Shown: positions 33,156 to 44,363 of the stretch, piece after piece
Position numbering within the stretch: position 1 is the stretch's first letter
Layout of the letters: each line of letters opens with the position of its first letter
NCBI GenBank assembly: GCA_018292915.2
Contig: JACVVK020000208.1
Coordinates: forward strand, 476,001 to 540,000
DNA length: 64,000 bases
DNA from: Batillaria attramentaria
Lineage: Eukaryota > Mollusca > Gastropoda > Batillariidae
Direction of reading: 5' to 3'
The notes under the pieces: generated by a model
What the model was told of the DNA's origin: nothing
What the model saw: the letters and a program-made list of their open reading frames with translations, nothing else
Database searches by the model: none
Made by a program: the position numbers and the translations under genes

Positions 33156-33567
33156 AGATGGCTACACTGACACCGGCCACAAGTACGGATTTCAAAGAAA
33201 ATGCTATATATTCCTATTACGTTGCGCATGGCACTCTAGAAATGCCTTATAATTCACCCCAAAAATCCAGCACCCCGGGCAAAAAGTCTTGTGTAGGATA
33301 AATTCAAACCAATACTGATTCCGTTTTTTTGCAATGCTAGCAGCGACCACCCACTCATTCATTCTTCTGTCGTCTGCTAGTTCTTGTGCCAGCCGCGCAT
33401 GAATACAAATAGTCCACATGCCAGGCTCATTTTTCATTGTTTTCATATTAAATGGTATGAAGCTTATTTAGAAAAGCAACAAACAGTCCCAGATCGACAT
33501 TTTTTACTCTGAACACTAATTTAAAGAATTTGAAAATGCTGTACAACATTTAGCGGAATTTTTACTA
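33156..33567. other. intergenic DNA, no gene recognised
   Basis: Unique sequence without recognised coding or RNA content. Confidence 0.5.
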
Positions 33568-33690
33568 CATGACCAGGAAGCTATTAGTGGTGTGTAACCG
33601 CCTGGTTGAACACCGGAAGCTATTAGTGGTGTGTAACCGCCGGGTTGAACACCGGAAGCTATTAATGGTGTGTAACCGATTGAACCCCGG
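33568..33690. repeat. 39-bp minisatellite, about 3 copies
   Basis: GGAAGCTATTAGTGGTGTGT followed by AACCGCCTGGTTGAACACC, repeated twice nearly perfectly, plus a third shortened copy. Its sequence is unrelated to the 39-bp minisatellite at 24 kb. Confidence 0.93.
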
Positions 33691-34085
33691 CAGAACGATG
33701 CTACGGCCAGTGTAAAACCCGGAATTGTAGTACTGATTCCGTTCCGTCCAACTGAAATCGCAAATTGAAGTAACTGGGATGATGAAAGTGATGACTTGAG
33801 CATAGTAAATTGAGCAACGCCTGGTATGGTGTTGAACTTGAGGTATTTGGTCACACATGATGGACAGACAATATTTTAAGAAAGAGACTTTCAGACGTCG
33901 CCATTTCAGATTTGGCACATAACAGTGGATTGCATCGGCTGCACTACACTACGGCCTCATTATGAGTTAGACAGAGAGTAACGTAGTCACTACAATTGCT
34001 TAAGTACACTTGCATCTTGAGCATGCATACAACACCAACTTCGAATTTGCATCTCTCTTGCAGGTGAGAGATAGAGAGACTCAAG

Positions 34086-34089
<4 letters not shown>

Positions 34090-34146
<57 letters not shown>

Positions 34147-34221
34147 TGAAATGAAACTTTATTTTTCAGCGGAGGATAAAAAGATATAGATACAAAGACC
34201 TGTCTTTTGCTGAAGGGACTC

Positions 34222-34268
<47 letters not shown>
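34090..34268 (-). repeat. two GA arrays flanking a short retroelement-like end
   Basis: GA arrays at about 34,090-34,140 and 34,223-34,268. The 80 bp between reads on the minus strand CTGAAAAATAAAGTTTCATT, TCATCTC and then (TC)n, the AATAAA-plus-microsatellite pattern. Confidence 0.85.
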
Positions 34269-34272
<4 letters not shown>

Positions 34273-34560
34273 TTGCTTTCGTTTCGACCGGAAAACTGAA
34301 GAGGCGCACGTCCTGTCCTTTCTACAGGTGTCACTAGCTGCAGGTTAATTTGCATGCGCCCGTGGAATGTGTGCAGGGATTAGCATGTGCATGTCAAGGG
34401 TCAGAAAAGAGGGGAGGGAGGGGGAACGCCCTGCAGGTGACGAGGACCAATCACAATTGTCGCCCCTTCGTGAGAGTGCTCCTCCTTGTCAAAGTATTTA
34501 TTTTTCGTCGGTAACTTTTTCACGACTTCAGTTTCCGACTGGGTCACCCGGTGAAAACTG
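34269..34560. other. low-repeat island with homeodomain/POU/SOX-type motifs
   Basis: ATTTGCAT (34,348-34,355), GGATTA (34,377-34,382), CAGGTG and the SOX-type palindrome ACAATTGT (34,453-34,460) lie in 290 bp between microsatellites. Motif presence alone is weak evidence. No gene seen. Confidence 0.3.
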
Positions 34561-34639
34561 TTGCCACGTTCAGTTGTCGGCGGTGTTGTTGGTGTTGTGG
34601 TGGTTTCGTCGTCGTTGTTGTTGGTGGTGGTAGTGGTGA

Positions 34640-34640
34640 C

Positions 34641-34699
<59 letters not shown>

Positions 34700-34704
34700 T
34701 GCAG

Positions 34705-34782
<78 letters not shown>

Positions 34783-34785
34783 AAA
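34640..34785. repeat. composite (GT)n-(GA)n microsatellite
   Basis: About 57 bp of GT, a short AGTGCAG linker, and about 76 bp of GA with one AAA interruption. Confidence 0.97.
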
Positions 34786-35355
34786 CCGAAAAAAAAAAAA
34801 AAAACCAAAAGAACAAAAAATCATAGGCTAAGAAATAAAAGAAGACAGACTGATGGAGGTCGCTGAAAAGTTAAAATGATTTGTCGAATGTTGTTAATGT
34901 GGAAATCAATGCTGCTGCTTTATCTGCCGTAAATTAAGGCTCGTTTTAGTCGCCTGGCAAATATCGAATGCCCGATATATGCACAGAAACACACACACAA
35001 CAATTGTACACTTGGCAGGGGGTAGAGGGTGGGGAGGGGGCTAGCTATGAAGAAGATTGGAAGAAACCCGAACACTTAACTTAGACACAAGAAAAGACAA
35101 AACAAAAGAAAAGAAAAGAAAAGAAAAGAAAAGAAAACAAAAAGAATCGACATTGTTACAAAGCGTAAAAAGATAACCACGATTGACCATTTCAAGAAAT
35201 GAACATTTTCAATTCTTTCTAATCAGTTATTTTTGCTTGCAGAGTGTTCTAAGCCACAGCGATTTACTATACCATGCGTCATACACACTTAACTGAAATA
35301 CGTGACACCCGGCGAGACGTTTCACTAAGCGAGAATTGATGGATTGATGAAGTTG

Positions 35356-35358
<3 letters not shown>
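34786..35358. other. intergenic DNA with AAAAG repeats
   Basis: Includes an (AAAAG)n run at about 35,100-35,140. The rest is unique; no gene recognised. Confidence 0.5.

Positions 35359-35409
<51 letters not shown>
35359..35409. repeat. (GA)n microsatellite
   Basis: About 50 bp of uninterrupted GA. Confidence 0.97.
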
Positions 35410-35412
<3 letters not shown>

Positions 35413-36051
35413 CACAAGCATATATATATATAAAAAAAACGACAAAAAGCGACAAAGGTGTACAAAAAATGCCTACCTCAGTAAATCACCGTCTCTCATC
35501 GCTAGACGATTCACTGCCTCGGGAGATTCGCGCCTCTCTCAGTCGTCTCAAGCTGGCGTCAATATCAGGTTAGCTTGCAAACGCTTCTCGGCTCTGACAT
35601 CTTCATCTTAATTTCTCTTTTCTCGCCTTTAAAGCTCCGTAATGATCTCTCCCCTTGCTTCCTTGCGTATTCAGTACTCCATGGGCACAAACTGGCGTCG
35701 ACACCCATTCCAATGCAATGCTGGCTGGCTTGTAGGCGGGCCTAGCCCATATATCTCCTTCGACAGATGCCGGCAACTTGATTCGACAGTGAGTGAGGCC
35801 GAGAAGGACGTTCTGTTCCTTCTGTACGGTACCGGAGTGTGTGTGTGTGTGTGTGTGTTAAAAAGACAGGAATTATTTATCTTTCCCGAGTTCCCCCCAA
35901 CTTCCTTCCTTCTATTTTTTTCGTTCATTTTTAATGCATTTTAAAATTTAAAGTACGACACGTGAACGCGTCTATTACTACGGTTTTTAAAAAGAAAAGT
36001 TTAGCTGTAGTGTGCTTGTCCTCTGCAAAAAAAGAAAGAAATAAAAAAGAC

Positions 36052-36052
<1 letters not shown>

Positions 36053-36101
<49 letters not shown>

Positions 36102-36118
36102 GGGGTAGCAGCAGCAGC

Positions 36119-36159
<41 letters not shown>

Positions 36160-36162
36160 AAA
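36053..36162. repeat. (CAA)n microsatellite with CAG island
   Basis: About 48 bp of CAA, AGGGGTAGCAGCAGCAG, then about 40 bp of CAA. It reads as poly-Gln/Asn/Thr or poly-Cys/Val depending on frame; no gene context. Confidence 0.95.
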
Positions 36163-36419
36163 CAACAGTCTGCATTTTGGGAGGTTTTGTTTTTGAGGAG
36201 GCGGCCGGATGGAAGTTGAAGCTGGGGTGGTGGTGGTAATGGTACGTGGGCTGTGGGTGCGGGTGGGGGTGGGGGTGGGGGAGGGGGGATGAATTGTTGG
36301 AATACGTGTGTTTTGTGTTGAAACACATAGATCTCCGAGTTGCTGTAAGCTGAAAATGATTGGCCGCTGAAAGGTACAGTCAGTTTTCTACGGTAACACA
36401 CGTCTCACAGTCAGAAAGG

Positions 36420-36665
36420 ACATAACTTTCTCAAGAAATACAAAATGTTACGATTATCAGCTTTTGTTCGGAAAGGATTTTTATTGTATTTTATTGATTT
36501 TTGTTTTTAGAAGTTGCAGATGTTGCACTGACACTGATTTAGACCCAAGTTTCAATGTTTTACTGTGTAAAATATTCTGTATTATTTTACTGTGGCTGTA
36601 CAAGATACTGTTAATTTCCACCACAAAAGAGTGAAGGAATAAACTCTCTCTCTCTCTCTCTCTCA
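36420..36665 (+). mobile_element. putative retroelement 3' UTR with CT tail
   Basis: T-rich sequence ending GAGTGAAGGAATAAAC and then directly (TC)n (about 36,645-36,664). The AATAAA-plus-microsatellite arrangement matches the LINE at 14,824; no coding part remains. Confidence 0.4.
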
Positions 36666-37976
36666 CGTTGAATGTGTAACTCTCTGTGCATCACTGATAG
36701 TACACTCCTTCCTTGAAGACACCCTCCCCCCTCCCCCCCAACCTCTCCCCCCAAGTTTTTGTCTCCTTGACGACCGTACCCTCAGCATCCCCCATAGGTA
36801 TCGTCTGGTTGCTACACACCTTCACGCTAAACACTTTTGCACATGACCGACTCCAGAATGTAGGGAAGTTCAATGCGAAAAACATAAACAGGCTCCACAA
36901 GAAACGGGGGGAATAAAAATAAAGTTCCAACCCTCCACCGGTGCTGGCACAGTGAAGGGAGAAAACCGTAGAAAGGCCGCGAGGGAGGGGGGGGGAGGGG
37001 GATGTGAGGGGGAGGGTAGGGGTGGGGAGACCCGAATTCCACAAAGAGAAACTCATGTTGGAACGGATTTTTTAATTTTTTTTTTTTGGGGGGGGGGGGG
37101 GGAAGAACGGTCCAACAGAGATGGTATGGCGAAAATTAGCACCAAAGACTATCCCCCTACCCCCACCACCGTTGAGAAAAGAAACACGTATCAAAGCGAA
37201 CAGACGGGAGATTCTGTTTTCGCATCTCGCGAGGAGGCAAAATTCGTAAGCAAGACCAAAAACTGAACTTGTGAAGACTACCAGAAAATGCCTGAGGATT
37301 ATTACCACAACGATGGCGAAATTTCGTTGCGGCAAAATCATTCACATGGAACTAGATTTCCCTCGGCGAATTTTTTCCCCCTTTTCTGGCTCAGTCTCAA
37401 CAGAAGTATAACTGGGAAAATGAACAACGACCATCCATCCCGTGATGCGCGCATAAAGAGGCGAAATGTGCATCTCCGCTCTGCTTTTCTGACAGTGACG
37501 GATAGAACGCAGAGCGATATTACAGTTGTTTGCCACCATTAACGCCCGCGAGATGGCGCTCCGATGGCAAAACCACGTGTTGACACGCTCTGCGCAGGCG
37601 CACTACTCTCTTGCGGTGCGGATACATTTTAAAAAAGTGGCTTTTTCACCCCGAGAAGCGAGCTTGAAAGGAATGGGGAAAAAAGACGACAGGATGGAAA
37701 TATCTCTGTATACAAACGTCTTATCAGCCCGGTGGGAGGTGTGCGTGAGTCTTTGCTGGAACCGACCGCAGGGGAAGTTTGAATATTTCGACCCACTGAG
37801 TCAGCGGGGAATGAAAATCACTGAGCGAGCAGCCTCTGACTGACATCGTCCATCATCATTTCGGTAGATAATTGTCTCTGCTGCTCAGATTCCGTCCTAG
37901 GAGTCCTAATATTAGGATACACTAGGACGACGACTGATTGAGCTAAAACCGATGTGCGTCCGACGACAATAAGAGC
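36666..37976. other. intergenic DNA, no gene recognised
   Basis: Unique sequence with a G-rich patch (about 36,985-37,030) and a poly-T/poly-G patch at 37,073-37,102. Short frames on both strands show no similarity. Confidence 0.5.
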
Positions 37977-38285
37977 TGACGTCATTCTGCAAGTAACGAC
38001 AAGAAATGACGTCACTTTACAACTGATGATAATATCATAAGGACGTCATTCCACATCTGACGACAAAAGTGGACGTCTTCCGCAGTTAAGGACATTTAGG
38101 ACGTCACTTCACATCCGGATGATTACAATAATGACTTTGACGTCATTTCACAACTGATGACAATATAATAAGGACGTCATTCCACATCTGACGGCAAACG
38201 CGGACGTGTTTCCACAAACTAAGCCCTTTGGGACGTCATTTCACATCTGCATGATTACCATACCGACGTCTTTCCACAATTTATG
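37977..38285. repeat. GACGTC-rich degenerate minisatellite
   Basis: About nine GACGT(C)-containing units of roughly 30-45 bp. The perfect CRE palindrome TGACGTCA occurs at 37,977, 38,007 and 38,138. A higher-order match of about 131 bp links 38,007 and 38,138 (ACAACTGATGA, AAGGACGTCATTCCACATCT). Confidence 0.85.
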
Positions 38286-38939
38286 GTTGTAAGAACTTCG
38301 TAAGACTGGAGAGACTAGACCCGGTGGAAAGGCCTGTCAAGATATCGGCACACACGTTTCCTTTTCCCCTACATCTACATCTTTTTCAGTCACAGAGGAT
38401 CTTTGAGGATACAACAAACAAAAGTAAAGCCAGAGAGAGAGAGAGAGAGAGAGTCAACATTAAATCTCCATCCCCTTGGTCTATAAGCCTGTAAACCTCC
38501 TTTCAGGGCTTATCACAACATGCGTTACCCCTTGGTCAAATTGCCTCCTCTACAATATTCTAATTCCTCGTCGATGCAATCACTCATCGCAAACACCGCC
38601 TTTCTGGACATTTCACGAGGCTTGGCACTAAACACAACACCTAGACCTACAGCCGAGCTCAATACTCTATCAGAATGTCCCGCTAGGAAAACACTTGTCA
38701 TGCGGACCGGTACAGCTTTCTAACACGTCCCTGTAGACCGTGCTTTCCTGATGGTTTGGCGGGTAAGCAAACTGGACCGGAGCTTTTCCCGTGCTATACC
38801 GCTTTATAAGTTTCGATGACGAGTAGCGACTCTCAGGTAAAACCGTTATTTTAAAATATTAGCGTAGATATATCTTTAGATTGTAGTAAAGCATCAGTAC
38901 AAATCGGTTTTTGATTTCTTCTTTGTAAACGACAACCGA
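38286..38939. other. intergenic DNA, no gene recognised
   Basis: Short GA tract at 38,431-38,452; otherwise unique. Confidence 0.5.
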
Positions 38940-39163
38940 TAATTTGAAAAATAAATGCAATTGTAAATTCCGAAATGTAAATAGCTGAGCTGACCCTTCG
39001 CACCACGTGATTGTAATGTGTTTACGTCCAGTGTGTGAGAAAATGCGTGTGATTCACGTGAGCGTGCGTGTTGGGTTTAGTTCGCGGCGCTTTGAGCCGA
39101 TTCATGAAATTGGGTAAAGCGCCTATACAATACTCATTATTATTATCATTATTATTATAATCT
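38940..39163 (+). mobile_element. SINE-II body and tail (head missing)
   Basis: AATAAATGCAATTGTAAATT, AGCTGAGCTGACCCTTCGCA, CACGTGATTGTAATGTG, GGCGCTTTGAGCCGATTCAT, AAATTGGGTAAAGCGCCTAT and a TTATTATTATCATT tail. 5'-truncated relative to the 56,143 copy. Confidence 0.88.
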
Positions 39164-39592
39164 TAAAGGGTTTTTTTTCTGGTCCGGTGAATTTTTGGAA
39201 TTGAAAGGCGACTGTTGAAAAACCACTGTGCTTCGGCGTGGAAAAAACACCAAATGAGAGTGCTATGATTTTGAAGCGGCAGTGCACCTGAAAAACGTCA
39301 GTCCATTTTGTTTGACCCCCGTGTGATGGATGGGCTCTCCTCTCGAGCCCTTTGTCACCTCCAAGCTGGTGTGGCGTGCAAATCTAATTAAAGTGTTTGC
39401 AAGCCCTCGCTACCTCTTACTGGGGATGTGAGAAAACATTTCGGGCGAGTGGTTTTGGAATCGCAAAACCTTTCTACAGGTTGTGTTGTTGCGACCTTTT
39501 CTGCTGCCGTAAAAACGTGTCATCGGGATGTTGTTTTTCAGCAAAGCTCGTGAGGTGATCCCATGACCTTCCTGGTTTGCACCTCAAGCGTG
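39164..39592. other. low-repeat island, no gene recognised
   Basis: Unique. GTGCAAATCTAATTAAAGTG (TAATTA at 39,385-39,390) is a homeodomain-type cluster. Candidate regulatory DNA only. Confidence 0.3.
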
Positions 39593-39990
39593 GCAGGTCA
39601 AAGAATACAAATGCACAAGGCCTCAAAATGCCTGTATATTCCCTGTTAGCATCAGGCATCATAGTCGCCCCTAAAAATGCTTCAATCTAGAAGCAATACC
39701 ATGCAAATACCATTAAATACCATGCACCCATACACCGACCGCTCAAGGACACGTACCTGGCAGCAGTTTAAAAAAAAAATGTCCCCTGTCTACTCAGGCC
39801 TCACTGGAGTAATGCTAGTTTTCTTTCTGTTTAGGCCAAAATGCCAGTCCATGCAAATCCACTCATGTCACCTTTGCCTCTCCTGTGTGCAAAAAGTCCC
39901 AGCTTCACTGGCAGCTTACCTCCTCTTGCTACCCCCTGACATGCAACTTGCCGTACCAAATACAAAATTCACGACAATCACGCTTTTTCA
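39593..39990 (+). repeat. dispersed repeat R3, copy 1
   Basis: Shares with the reverse complement of about 54,100-54,400: AGGTCAAAGAATA.AAATGCA, TATATTCCCT.TTAG.ATCA, CTCAGGCCTCACTGGAGTAA, TTTCTGTTTAGGCCAAAA, and TGTCACCTTTGCCTCTC. This copy has about 110 bp extra at 39,670-39,780. Both copies hold a matching open frame of about 70 codons. Its transposon class is unknown. Confidence 0.75.
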
Positions 39991-40086
39991 CACACACACA
40001 AAAAAAATCACTATAAACTAGTACACGTGCCAGAGAGGTTACTTCAAACAAACACCTACCATTCGGCTATCCCGGCTCTTCTTGGA

Positions 40087-40258
40087 GGGGGAGCCGGGGT
40101 GGTCGAATGGTAGAGCGTTGGACTTCTAATGCTCGGGTCGTGAGTTCGATCCCGGCTGGGGCCAAATATTTGTGCTGGCCTTTTCATCGTTGCCCCGTCT
40201 TTGATATCACCCTATGTGGTGGAAAAGGACGTTAAACCCCCAAACTTTCACCCACCCA
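40087..40258 (+). mobile_element. SINE-I with perfect 16-bp target-site duplication
   Basis: The 16-bp flank CCCGGCTCTTCTTGGA is present at 40,071-40,086 and again at 40,259-40,274. Head GGGAGCCGGGGTGGTCGAAT, loop GACTTCTAATG, tail AAACCCCCAAAC. The duplicated target itself lies in a remnant of an older, reversed SINE-I head (ACCATTCGGCTATCCCGGCT). Confidence 0.96.
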
Positions 40259-40415
40259 CCCGGCTCTTCTTGGACCGGAAGTTTGTGGCGCTGATTATTG
40301 GGACAAGAGCTCTACATTGACAGGACTTGTTGGGCGTCTTCGTAGTGAACAGCACTCATCTGAAACTAGTTGGAGAAAAAAATTTCCTATTTCTTCTTCT
40401 TCTGTGTTGCTTGGA

Positions 40416-40592
40416 AGGAGCCGGGACAGCCGAATGGTAGAGCCGCGTTGGACTTTCAATGCTTGGGTCGTGAGTTCGAATCCCGGCTGGGGCCACATAT
40501 TTGTGCCGGCGTTTTTCTCGTTGCCCTGTCTTTGGTATCACCCATACGTTGTGGAAGCGGACGTCGTTAAACTCTCAAATACCCACCCACCG
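40416..40592 (+). mobile_element. SINE-I (CTTTCAA subfamily) with 15-bp target-site duplication
   Basis: TCTGTGTTGCTTGGA (40,401-40,415) and TCTGTGTTGCATGGA (40,593-40,607) flank it, one mismatch. Head GAGCCGGGACAGCCGAATGG, loop GACTTTCAATG, body CTCGTTGCCC, tail AAACTCTCAAATACCC. Confidence 0.95.
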
Positions 40593-40607
40593 TCTGTGTT
40601 GCATGGA

Positions 40608-41174
40608 CAGAAGACATTAAACTTAAAAAAAAAATCCATGGATACCCACCCACCCACACCCCCACGCACACACCCTTTTCTAGCCACCAAAAGCTTAGTG
40701 AACTGTAGGTTTCGCTCTGTGCTGATCTGTTTGATCCCATTCAGGACGAGACCAATACCCAGAATGGAGACAATTATCTCATCGATGAACGGTCACAGGT
40801 GGACGTCTGGGGCATTTCGGGACAGGACATAAGGACCGGATCAGCGGATCAATGGATTGTACGGCGTCTGTCTTCAAATGAGGATCTCTCTCTCTCATCT
40901 CTCTCTCTCTCTCTCCGTCGCGGAAAGCTCTTGTTCCGGCAAAAAGTTTGCATTGAATGTGTTTTGTGATGAATAAGACTTTCCTATTCCAAATGAAACT
41001 TTGAAAAGAACAAAGTACAAAAGTTTGTTTTCCTAAAGTAAATGTTTTTGCCGTATTCAAGAAATTCATTATCTGAAACATCAGTATACCGATGCCGGTT
41101 GTGTGAAAATGTGAAAAGAACAAACCACAAAAGTTTATCCTGAAGTAAATGTGTTTGTTTGCAATAAATTTCTC
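40608..41174. other. intergenic DNA, no gene recognised
   Basis: Unique sequence with a CT-rich patch at 40,887-40,916. Nothing recognised. Confidence 0.5.
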
Positions 41175-41184
41175 TATCTGAAAC

Positions 41185-41365
41185 GGGGAGCCGGGGTGGC
41201 CGAATGGTAGAGCGTTGGACTTCTAATGCTCGCGTCGTGAGTTCGTATCCCGGCAGGAGACAAATATTTGTGCTGGCTTTTTCATCGTTGCACCGTCTTT
41301 GATATCACCCGTATGTGGTGGAAGAGGACGTTAAACCCCCAAACACCCACCCACCCACCTTTTCG
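41185..41365 (+). mobile_element. SINE-I reference copy with 10-bp target-site duplication
   Basis: TATCTGAAAC at 41,175-41,184 and 41,366-41,375. In order it has a tRNA-like head (A-box region GTGGCCGAATGGTAGAGCG, anticodon-loop region GGACTTCTAATGC, B box GAGTTCGTATCCC), a body (CAAATATTTGTGCTGGC, GTCTTTGATATCACCC) and a tail (GTGGAAGAGGACGTTAAACC, CCACCCACC). The GGACTTCTAA block resembles tRNA-Arg(UCU), a plausible ancestor. Non-coding; needs a LINE's machinery to move (family knowledge). Confidence 0.95.
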
Positions 41366-41375
41366 TATCTGAAAC

Positions 41376-41957
41376 AATCAGTGTACACATGGCGTGAACA
41401 CTGTTGAAACTCAAAAACAGCCTTCATCCTTTCTCGGCAGCAGTCATCGTGTCCTCCAACGGAATTTTGCATCAGTAACAGAAAAGAATCGGGAACTTCA
41501 CAGTCTTTAGGCTAATAGCGATCAACTGGATCCCCGCAAGCGCATCTAAGTGAAGAGCCTCCTCCTCGCTAAACATGCGGCCGTCTCCTGTTTTAAAGTC
41601 AGCTGCGCACTGGTCTTGTCTCTCGGCACCCGACACCCCAGAAGACAGTCAGATGTCTTTTCCGGACCTTGGCGCCACCACGTCCATCACAAGCCTTCTT
41701 CTTCACACTTTGGACACAGCCACACGAGGTTCCGTCGCCGCGTGATAGGGTCTTGTCGTTTAGGGGTGTGTTGGTATGCGCCATTTGGTTTTACGCCCGC
41801 CTCTCTGTCTGTGTCGTTGGACCTGCGGTGTCGACTGAGAGCGGTTTAAGGGCTGTAACGATTAACTGCCCACTTATCTAACAAACCAAGGGACCGATAC
41901 TGTAGCAGTGCAATGACACCATGACCACAGACAGTTATACGCGGAAGACCATAGGTT

Positions 41958-41960
<3 letters not shown>
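41376..41960. other. intergenic DNA, no gene recognised
   Basis: Unique; no recognised coding similarity despite several frames near 41,550-41,880. Confidence 0.5.
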
Positions 41961-42006
<46 letters not shown>

Positions 42007-42040
42007 CAACAACAACAACAACAACACAACAACAACACCA
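41961..42040. repeat. (CAG)n-(CAA)n microsatellite
   Basis: About 13 CAG units then about 9 CAA units. One plus frame would be poly-Gln, but there is no gene context. Confidence 0.95.
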
Positions 42041-42105
42041 CGCTAGTTTGTTCTCCAAAGATCCTTAGTTCCAAAGTTTGGGTTGGCAGTCAGAATGATC
42101 ATGTG

Positions 42106-42325
42106 GCTTATTCAACAATACAATACAATACAATACAATACAATACAATACAATACAATACAATACAATACAATACTACTATAAGATAGAACAGAATAAA
42201 AAAAGAAGAATAGATTAAAATACAATACACTGAGTACGATACAATACTACAATACAATAGAATTCAATGTAATAGAATAGAATATAATAGAATAAAATAC
42301 AATACATCATCTTTATTGTCCAGAA
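42106..42325 (-). repeat. (AATAC)n pentamer array and degenerate AATAG/AATAC field at a retroelement 3' end
   Basis: About 14 perfect AATAC units (42,106-42,176), then irregular AATAC/AATAG/AATAA words to 42,300. On the minus strand they directly follow TTCTGGACAATAAAGATGAT, a retroelement-like terminus. Confidence 0.9.
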
Positions 42326-43317
42326 CATATAACATACAATGCAGTCCTGGTCGGTGTGCAACCATTCAAATCGAAACTTCAAGTTTTTTGTTGTTGTTTT
42401 TTTTTGTGTGAATAAGCAGGACGTCCTGAAGAGCGATTTTCACCTTCAAAACCTCACTCTTCACCTTGAACTTTTTCCTTGACGGTTCCTCCCGGTTTTC
42501 TGCTTTTTTTCCTCCCGCAAACTGTTTCATTGCCAGTTCTGGCGGTCTTCGTTCGGCCCGGCCACAACTATCTCAGCAGAACTTGTAGTCTGGTAGACAT
42601 ATACTATACAGCAATCCGGGTTCTCAAGCTCGTAATCAGTGACTTTTTTCCCTCGGTCCTTTTTCTCTCCCTTGCCTTCGCTTCCCTCCCTTCCTGGTCG
42701 GTTGAGGAGAAGACCAGACCAGCTCACCCGCCGCTCTCCTGCAGAGTTCCGTCATGGAATTCGCATCAGCCGAGTCCCGCGACACGGAACATTTCCACCG
42801 CAACATCAGGCCCGTGAAACTGCGAGACGGGCCTCCCAGCCAAGTGGGAAGCCAAACTCGGCCGAGGTTTTCGTCCTAACTTTTCCAGACGGAGGCCCCG
42901 GGCAACTAACGGCAAGGTCTGCGAGGGCTGTACGTGGAACAGGGGGAACTTACAGGGGAACAAGTTTGTCTGTTTTGACAGACGCTTCGGCAGATTTGTC
43001 ACTAGCTGGCCCAAAAAGCATCTCAGCCGTTTCACAAACTCCTGTTCTGATTTACAGTTTTACTGACTCGCCGTGTGCCGCTGGTCGAGGTTACTACCCT
43101 TGTCGAGAGAACTCTTCACTCTGATTTAGGTGCGCATTTGCAATCGTATTTATTTTCTGCTAACTGCGGTTCTATCATTGTTGTTGTTTTTTTTATGTGT
43201 GTGTGTATCCTCCTCCCCTCCATATGTGCACACTTCCTCCCCATCACAGCCAACTCCTCGCCCTCGGCTTTCCTCGTGTATCATCCCGCTTCCGCAATAA
43301 CACACACCGTGACACCG
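42326..43317. other. intergenic DNA, no gene recognised
   Basis: GC-rich at 42,700-43,000 with overlapping frames on both strands (up to 161 codons) lacking recognisable domains. The segment at 43,245-43,315 is a paralogue of the sequence around 55,200-55,540 (see findings). Confidence 0.45.
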
Positions 43318-43318
43318 T

Positions 43319-43388
<70 letters not shown>

Positions 43389-43425
43389 CAACAACAACAA
43401 CAACAACAACAACACCAACAACAAA
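43318..43425. repeat. (CA)n-(CAA)n composite microsatellite
   Basis: About 68 bp of CA followed by about 35 bp of CAA with one CACCAA interruption. Confidence 0.97.
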
Positions 43426-43929
43426 AAAACCGCTGCCATTAATACAATAGTTCTTACACGTCAAGTTAAAACTGCCAAATCTCCGATTAACATTGTTATT
43501 TCGATTCCTGGCTGGAGCAAAAATCTTGGCTTGCTTTGTCCGTCCACCATGCCCCGTCCGTCTCTGAAGCTCGTCGAATCACCAACCAGCCAATCAGCCA
43601 ACCCGCAGCCAATCATCCAACCATCCAGCTGTTCTCACTCTTTTTCCATGTGTCATACAGCAGCCCCGGCGTCCGGCAGTGACAAACATCTGTATGACAT
43701 GTGCAAGACAGCTATCACTTGACAGCAGCTGCAGTTCACTCTACTCATCCCATTATCCTCACTCCACGAAATGTGAGAGGTGAAAACTTACCGACACTCC
43801 AGCAGGAAAGGTTAAGCGTAGGTCCGTGCTGCTATACTTCTGTTCAGACTGAAGCTGGCCGGAGTCAGTGTGCCACCATGACTGTATGCGATACACTGTA
43901 TGTGATACACTGTATGTGAACACCTCGTC
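43426..43929. other. intergenic DNA, no gene recognised
   Basis: Unique sequence. Short CCAATCA and CAGCAG clusters only. Confidence 0.5.
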
Positions 43930-44321
43930 GCTACTGCTACGACTGCCACCACTACTACGGCTATTGCTACTACTACTTCTACTCCTCCTCCTACTACTAC
44001 CACTATTACTACTACTACTGTTACTGCTACTACTACTCCTGCGGCTGCTGCTGCTACTACTACCAGTACTTCTACTACTACCGCTACCGGCGACAACTAC
44101 TACTGCTACTGCTACTACTACTGCTACTACTAACGTGACTACTACTGCTGCTACTACTGCTACTACTAAAGCTACTACAAACGTGACTACTACTGCTACT
44201 ACTACTGCTGCTGCTGCTGCTGCTACTACTACCAGTACTTCTACTAATACTGCTACCGACAACTACTACTGCTACTACTACTACTACTACTACCGTACTA
44301 CTACTACTACTACTACTACTG

Positions 44322-44363
<42 letters not shown>
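43930..44363. repeat. long imperfect trinucleotide field (CTA/CTG/CCA)
   Basis: About 430 bp dominated by CTA with CTG and CGA variants; pure CTA at 44,300-44,362. It reads as Leu-, Tyr- or Thr-rich low-complexity frames on the plus strand, and Val/Ser-rich on the minus strand, none of them genes. Confidence 0.95.

Noticed and set aside
35931..36401. Cys- or Pro-rich frame of 156 codons
   Set aside because: Spans CAA/CAG repeats and a G-rich patch; no conserved domain.
41185..41260. Possible genuine tRNA gene (SINE-I head)
   Set aside because: The same head occurs in at least ten copies with a common body, tail and target duplications, and the acceptor arm does not close. It is SINE-derived.
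41956..42189. Poly-glutamine frame
   Set aside because: A CAG/CAA microsatellite running into a pentamer repeat, with no gene context.
42639..43124. 161-codon plus-strand frame in GC-rich DNA
   Set aside because: No recognisable domain. An 89-codon frame is open on the opposite strand over the same region, and there are no clear splice or start features.
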